DNA of 64,000 nt from Bin25 sp026709415 (lineage in GTDB: Bacteria; Bacteroidota; Bacteroidia; Flavobacteriales; Flavobacteriaceae), in assembly GCA_965200045.1 (NCBI GenBank), contig OZ241330.1:2418001-2482000 (forward strand), in the 5' to 3' direction. Under the pieces are notes generated by a model that was not told the DNA's origin, did no database searches, and worked only from the letters and a program-made list of their open reading frames with translations. This document shows positions 60,120 to 64,000 of the stretch, piece by piece. Positions within the stretch are counted from its first letter, which is position 1. Each line of letters begins with the position of its first letter. The position numbers and the translations under genes are program-made.

Positions 60120-61196
60120 ATGAAAACAAACTTTATATTCTATTCTATTCTCCTATCGTGTTGTTTGGTCTTCAATAACACTTTAAGCCAAAACGCTGAT
60201 AGAGACTTTAAATATCCCAATATCATTTTGCTCATAGGTGATGGAAATGGTCTTTCTCAAATTTCAGCTGGAAATTATGTCATGGGAAACCAAACAGCTT
60301 TCGATCGTTTTGAATTTGTAGGTCTAATAAAAGTACATGCTGACGAAGTCTCCATTTTAACTGATTCGGCTGCAGCAGGAACGGCCATTGCCTGTGGAAA
60401 GAAAACTAAAAGCGGAATGTTGGGTATGGATGCTGAAAAAAATGAACTCACATCGATTTTGGAAATTCTTAAAGGAAAAGGATATCAAACTGGATTGATT
60501 GCTACTTCAACCATTGTTCATGCAACACCAGCGGCCTTTTATGCAAAGGTTGAAGCAAGAAGTGAATACGAGTTAATTGCTTCTCAGTTGATGTCTTCTT
60601 CGGTCGACTTTTTTGTTGGCGGAGGTGAAAAATATTTTATAGAACGAGAAGATGGTAAAAATTTAATAAAAGAATCTAAACAATTTGAATTTGTTGATAA
60701 TCTAGACGATTTTAGATCAAGCCAATCTGAAAAAATTGGATATTTAACTCATGAAAATAATCCGCCAAGTCTTTTGGAAGGTCGAACCCCTACTTTAGGT
60801 GAATCACTTTCTGTCTTATTAGAAAAATTCGATAGCAATAAGCCCTTTTTTGCTATGGTAGAAGGTTCTCAAATCGATTGGGCAGGTCATGATAACGACA
60901 TTGAATTTCTCATCTCTGAATTCAAAGAATTCAATCAAGCCATCGACATTTCACTTGATTTTGCTGAAAATAACCCTTCCACTTTAGTTATTGCCACCGC
61001 CGACCATGAAACTGGTGGATTATCCGTAAATAATGGCAACCTGGAAAATAATACCATTATTGATGCCTGGGGAACTGGTGGTCATACCGCCACGTTTGTT
61101 CCTGTTTTTAGTTTCGGTTATGATGCTATCGAGTTTAGTGGACTTTACGAGAATACCGAAATTTTTCATAAACTCAAAAACATAGTTTCACATTAA
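60120..61196 (+). CDS. alkaline phosphatase (PhoA family)
   Basis: A 358-residue exported metal-dependent phosphatase. From ATG 60120: signal peptide (FIFYSILLSCCLVFNNTLSQ), the metal-binding LIGDGNGLSQIS, the nucleophile serine in ILTDSAAAGTAIACGKK, TADHETGG, and GGHTATFVPVFSFG. A longer reading from 59991 lies within waaA and is unlikely. Probably releases phosphate from organic esters in the periplasm. Confidence 0.9.
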   Translation: MKTNFIFYSILLSCCLVFNNTLSQNADRDFKYPNIILLIGDGNGLSQISAGNYVMGNQTAFDRFEFVGLIKVHADEVSILTDSAAAGTAIACGKKTKSGMLGMDAEKNELTSILEILKGKGYQTGLIATSTIVHATPAAFYAKVEARSEYELIASQLMSSSVDFFVGGGEKYFIEREDGKNLIKESKQFEFVDNLDDFRSSQSEKIGYLTHENNPPSLLEGRTPTLGESLSVLLEKFDSNKPFFAMVEGSQIDWAGHDNDIEFLISEFKEFNQAIDISLDFAENNPSTLVIATADHETGGLSVNNGNLENNTIIDAWGTGGHTATFVPVFSFGYDAIEFSGLYENTEIFHKLKNIVSH

Positions 61197-61214
61197 ATAT
61201 CTCAACTTTCAGAA

Positions 61215-62567
61215 TTAGTAATTCTCAACAAAATACCTAGCATATTTTGGAAGTTGGGTGCCTAAATAATAGGGCAAGTTCATCAATACATAAGGTTTTC
61301 CATTGGGGGTTTTCGTCTTATGGACATCAAACTCTCCACTATAAATTCGGATGCCGTAATGGTGATCACAATGATCAATAAACTGATGCAGAGATCTCAA
61401 TTTTCCCGTTTTTCCAGATTTAATTTTAATAGGCAACAACTTACCATCAACGACGACGATTAAATCCAGCTCTGAGCTAGATTGAGTTTTATTTCTGACC
61501 CAGAAGGAAGGTAAAAAATGAGTGATATGATGTATTGAAATGAAATCTTGAATGAATATGTGTGGAATGAGAAATCCTCTATAGTCATTGCTGAAGTCAT
61601 TCAAAACAGACAGCTGTCCTGTTATTCCCAATATATGATTTAAAATCCCTGTATCTAAAAACTGCATTTTGGGAGACTTTTTAAAATCCAAAATAATTGG
61701 AGGTTTCATTTCCGTAGAAGGATAAATTAATTGAATAACCTTGGCCTGGTGTATACTTCTGAAAGCACCGCCTACTTCTCTTGACCTATAATTGGATGGA
61801 CCGAAATTCTGAAATTTAATCCGTTTATCGACAAGAAATGGAGCGGTTGACATAATCAACTTGATGACTTTTAATTCGGTGTCATTTCGCGCATATTTTT
61901 CGATATCACTCAGGAATGAATTCCAAATACTATCATATGTCAATACTAAATGTGAAACTTTAAAATCAATGACAGCTTGTTGAATTATTTCAGGCATCCC
62001 ACCAATTGTTGCGTATCGATTAAATTGATTCATCAATACTCTATGGGCGATAGGGTTAGTTGGAATATTTTTAAGATCATCAAGAAGAATTGAAAATCCG
62101 GCTGCATCTAGATATTCTTCAAAATTTATGGGATGTAAATACATGAATTCTACCCTACCGACGGGAAAAGTTTGTAATCTCCTCATCGCAAATTCTAAAA
62201 GTGATCCAGCAGCTATGACATGCAATTCTGAAACCTCCTCATAGAAATAACGTAATAGACTGATGACTTTTGGATATTCTTGAATTTCATCAATAAACAA
62301 AAGTGTATCTGACAAACAACTATCATTTAGTTTTCTAGATAACAAAAGATATTGTAGAATTAATTTTACATTATCCGTATTTCGAAAGAATTCTCGATCT
62401 TCTTCTTTTTCTAAATTTAGAATCAATTGATATTTATAAGTCTTTGAGAATTCTTTAATGATAGTCGTCTTTCCAACTTGTCTAGCTCCTCGAATGATGA
62501 GCGGTTTCCTATTCGCTTTGGATTTCCAAAACATTAAATATTTGGTAATTGATCTTTTTATAATCAC
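61215..62567 (-). CDS. ATPase of the AAA_14/DUF4143 family
   Basis: A 450-residue P-loop ATPase. Walker A GARQVGKTT near 26-34, Walker B LFIDEIQEYP near 88-97, the sensor region HVIAAGSLLEFAM, then a C-terminal DUF4143 domain ending in KSGKTGKLRSLHQFI. The family is common in accessory DNA of Bacteroidota; function unknown. Start GTG at 62567 before IIKRS. Converges on the phosphatase gene. Confidence 0.87.
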   Translation of the reverse strand: MIIKRSITKYLMFWKSKANRKPLIIRGARQVGKTTIIKEFSKTYKYQLILNLEKEEDREFFRNTDNVKLILQYLLLSRKLNDSCLSDTLLFIDEIQEYPKVISLLRYFYEEVSELHVIAAGSLLEFAMRRLQTFPVGRVEFMYLHPINFEEYLDAAGFSILLDDLKNIPTNPIAHRVLMNQFNRYATIGGMPEIIQQAVIDFKVSHLVLTYDSIWNSFLSDIEKYARNDTELKVIKLIMSTAPFLVDKRIKFQNFGPSNYRSREVGGAFRSIHQAKVIQLIYPSTEMKPPIILDFKKSPKMQFLDTGILNHILGITGQLSVLNDFSNDYRGFLIPHIFIQDFISIHHITHFLPSFWVRNKTQSSSELDLIVVVDGKLLPIKIKSGKTGKLRSLHQFIDHCDHHYGIRIYSGEFDVHKTKTPNGKPYVLMNLPYYLGTQLPKYARYFVENY

Positions 62568-63058
62568 AAGTTTTTGTATTATAACAAGGGTAAATTTAAA
62601 GTATTCGCGTATTAAAACAAATCTATTTTATATTTATTTGTAATAGAACAAAGGTATTTAGCTTGTATTCGTATAGAAGCGTAGACAATATCTAAGCCTT
62701 ACTACACAAAACAAGGGTTTTGATTGATTTTAATAATATTCACTTTAGATGTCAAGTTGGTATTAAAAGTTTAACCAATCAATAATAAAGTTGATTAGAA
62801 TACTATCGCTAACACTTTATATTTTCAAAACAAATATTTGAGTCTGTGTTGACAAAATAATACTTTGTTCAACTAGTTTCATTTTTTGGATAACGTTTAA
62901 TACCGCTTAGAAAGTAAAAAACAAAACAATTTTAAATCAGTTTAATTAGAATGATTCTTAATAAGGATTTAATTTTTACATTTGACTTCCAATTTTAGAC
63001 TCCATCTATTTTTTGGCATGGATATCTCAGTTCAATAAACTTCAATATTAATTCTTAT
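62568..63058. other. intergenic region upstream of the TonB receptor
   Basis: About 491 AT-rich bases with no open frame of note. It holds the candidate TonB receptor promoter near its right end; no RNA gene is recognised. Confidence 0.4.
62977..62984 (+). promoter_or_regulatory. candidate -7 element of the TonB-receptor promoter
   Basis: TACATTTG matches TAnnTTTG, 74 bases before the ATG. A TTCT lies at the -33 place. Pattern match. Confidence 0.4.
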
Positions 63059-64000
63059 ATGATCAATCTCAATTCTATACATTGGCTAAAAAACATATTC
63101 GGCTTTTTCCTGCTACTTTTTCCATTATTGGCCATAAGTCAGCAACTTAATTTTCAAGGGAAGGTTTCTAATACCGAAAATGAACCTATTGCTAATGCAT
63201 CCATACAAATATTAGGCACCAATAAGGGGGCTTTTACAGATGAACAAGGAAATTTTACAATAGCTCAATTACAACCCAATAATTATTTTGTAGAAATCTC
63301 ACACCTAGGCTATCAGACGATCATCAGAAGCATTGAACTTGGAGATCATCAAAACAATTTTTCATTTATTTTAGGTACTGGAAAAGGAGAACTCGATGAA
63401 ATTATTGTTACTGCTGATCGAAGATATCAAGATGCACAAAAGACAGCTACCTCTGTCAGTGCCATAGGAGCAGAAGAAATAGAACGACTACAAATTGGAG
63501 TTCTCAGTGAGATAAATTCGATTGCCCCGAATTTTCGTTCCTATGACGACGGTTCCACTGGGACGTTTAGTCTGATAACTAGCAGGGGGATATCAACGAT
63601 TGACCCTAATCCGATTGTTGGATTATACATTGATGATGTTCCTTATTTTTCAACCTATTCATTTCCTCTCGGTATAAGTGATATTCAACGTATAGAAATT
63701 TTAAGGGGACCTCAAGGAACACTTTATGGAAGAAATGCTTTGGCTGGAGTTATTAAAATCACGACTAAAAATCCAACTAATGAGTTGACCGGATTTGCTG
63801 GGTTTAGTTATGGTAATTTAAATGCGGGGGCACTAAAACTTGGTTTGAATATCCCTTTAGTCAATGATAAAGTGTTTTTGAGATTAGATGCCTATGGTCT
63901 GACCCGAGATGGTTACTCACAGAATCTCTTCTTAGAAAAAGAATTACAGGATAGAGAACTATTTAATGCCAACGCTCGATTAAAGTATTTGGCCAATGAT
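63059..64000 (+). CDS. TonB-dependent receptor (5' part, runs off the window)
   Basis: Starts ATG 63059 with a signal peptide (FGFFLLLFPLLAISQQ). A carboxypeptidase regulatory-like domain follows (about 31-110; GTNKGAFTDEQGNFTI, SHLGYQTII), then the TonB plug, with EIIVTADRRYQDA near the TonB-box position and the signature ILRGPQGTLYGRNALAGVIKI near 220. Barrel strands begin at about 245. It imports a large substrate (metal chelate, vitamin or glycan) by proton-motive force. The 314 codons visible are about a third of a typical receptor. Confidence 0.92.
   Translation, partial: MINLNSIHWLKNIFGFFLLLFPLLAISQQLNFQGKVSNTENEPIANASIQILGTNKGAFTDEQGNFTIAQLQPNNYFVEISHLGYQTIIRSIELGDHQNNFSFILGTGKGELDEIIVTADRRYQDAQKTATSVSAIGAEEIERLQIGVLSEINSIAPNFRSYDDGSTGTFSLITSRGISTIDPNPIVGLYIDDVPYFSTYSFPLGISDIQRIEILRGPQGTLYGRNALAGVIKITTKNPTNELTGFAGFSYGNLNAGALKLGLNIPLVNDKVFLRLDAYGLTRDGYSQNLFLEKELQDRELFNANARLKYLAND

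Overview
The window looks like a chromosomal stretch from a low-GC member of the Bacteroidota, probably of the Saprospirales/Chitinophagales side of the phylum; the placement is by inference. Supporting signs are a 'putative porin' of the Bacteroidota type, a TonB-dependent receptor with an N-terminal carboxypeptidase-regulatory domain, a DUF4136 lipoprotein, many candidate promoters with the phylum's TAnnTTTG -7 element, almost no Shine-Dalgarno sequences, and a 16S 3' end whose anti-Shine-Dalgarno core reads UCUCC instead of CCUCC.

Layout. 0.1-3.6 kb: an overlapping operon rsmA, mgtE, a D-2-hydroxyacid dehydrogenase and an ArsC-like reductase. 3.6-7.0 kb (minus): aspartate kinase, a GNAT acetyltransferase, an alpha/beta hydrolase and pdxJ. 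7.2-10.4 kb: a secreted beta-helix protein with a C-terminal PDZ-like domain, and a four-helix membrane protein. 10.6-15.9 kb (minus): a complete rRNA operon 16S-tRNA-Ile-tRNA-Ala-23S-5S with terminator and candidate promoter. 16-20 kb (minus): a CBM9-like secreted protein and a porin. 20-33.8 kb: rnhB, a large unknown protein, lipB, lysS, a glucosaminidase/LysM lipoprotein, a DUF4136 lipoprotein, a decayed ISL3-type transposase, alaS, an M23 peptidase, a MerR regulator and der.

34-41 kb is an accessory defence island on the minus strand: an AAA ATPase without a clear start codon, a GC-richer relic, and a type III restriction-modification system. The mod gene of that system is split by a run of nine G exactly at a +1 frame break. 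Changing the run to 7 or 10 G would rejoin the two halves into a full-length Mod of about 650 residues, so this is a strong candidate for a phase-variable methyltransferase (phasevarion). A small membrane protein and an initiator tRNA follow.

41.4-48.5 kb: era, then a four-gene cluster fitting the non-phosphorylating L-fucose (or related deoxy-sugar) route (two SDR dehydrogenases, an FAH-family hydrolase, an amidohydrolase lactonase). The expected dehydratase is absent, and one SDR has lost its catalytic lysine. Then come hisS and the rpsF-rpsR-rplI operon. 48.8-50 kb: an AbiE-like toxin-antitoxin pair whose toxin gene is broken by a 5-bp tandem duplication. 50-61 kb: priA, a YihY/BrkB membrane protein, rlmH, rdgB, a carboxypeptidase-regulatory-domain protein, an unknown protein, purB, a DegT-family aminotransferase, waaA and an alkaline phosphatase. 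61.2-64 kb: a DUF4143-type ATPase on the minus strand, and a TonB-dependent receptor that runs off the window end.
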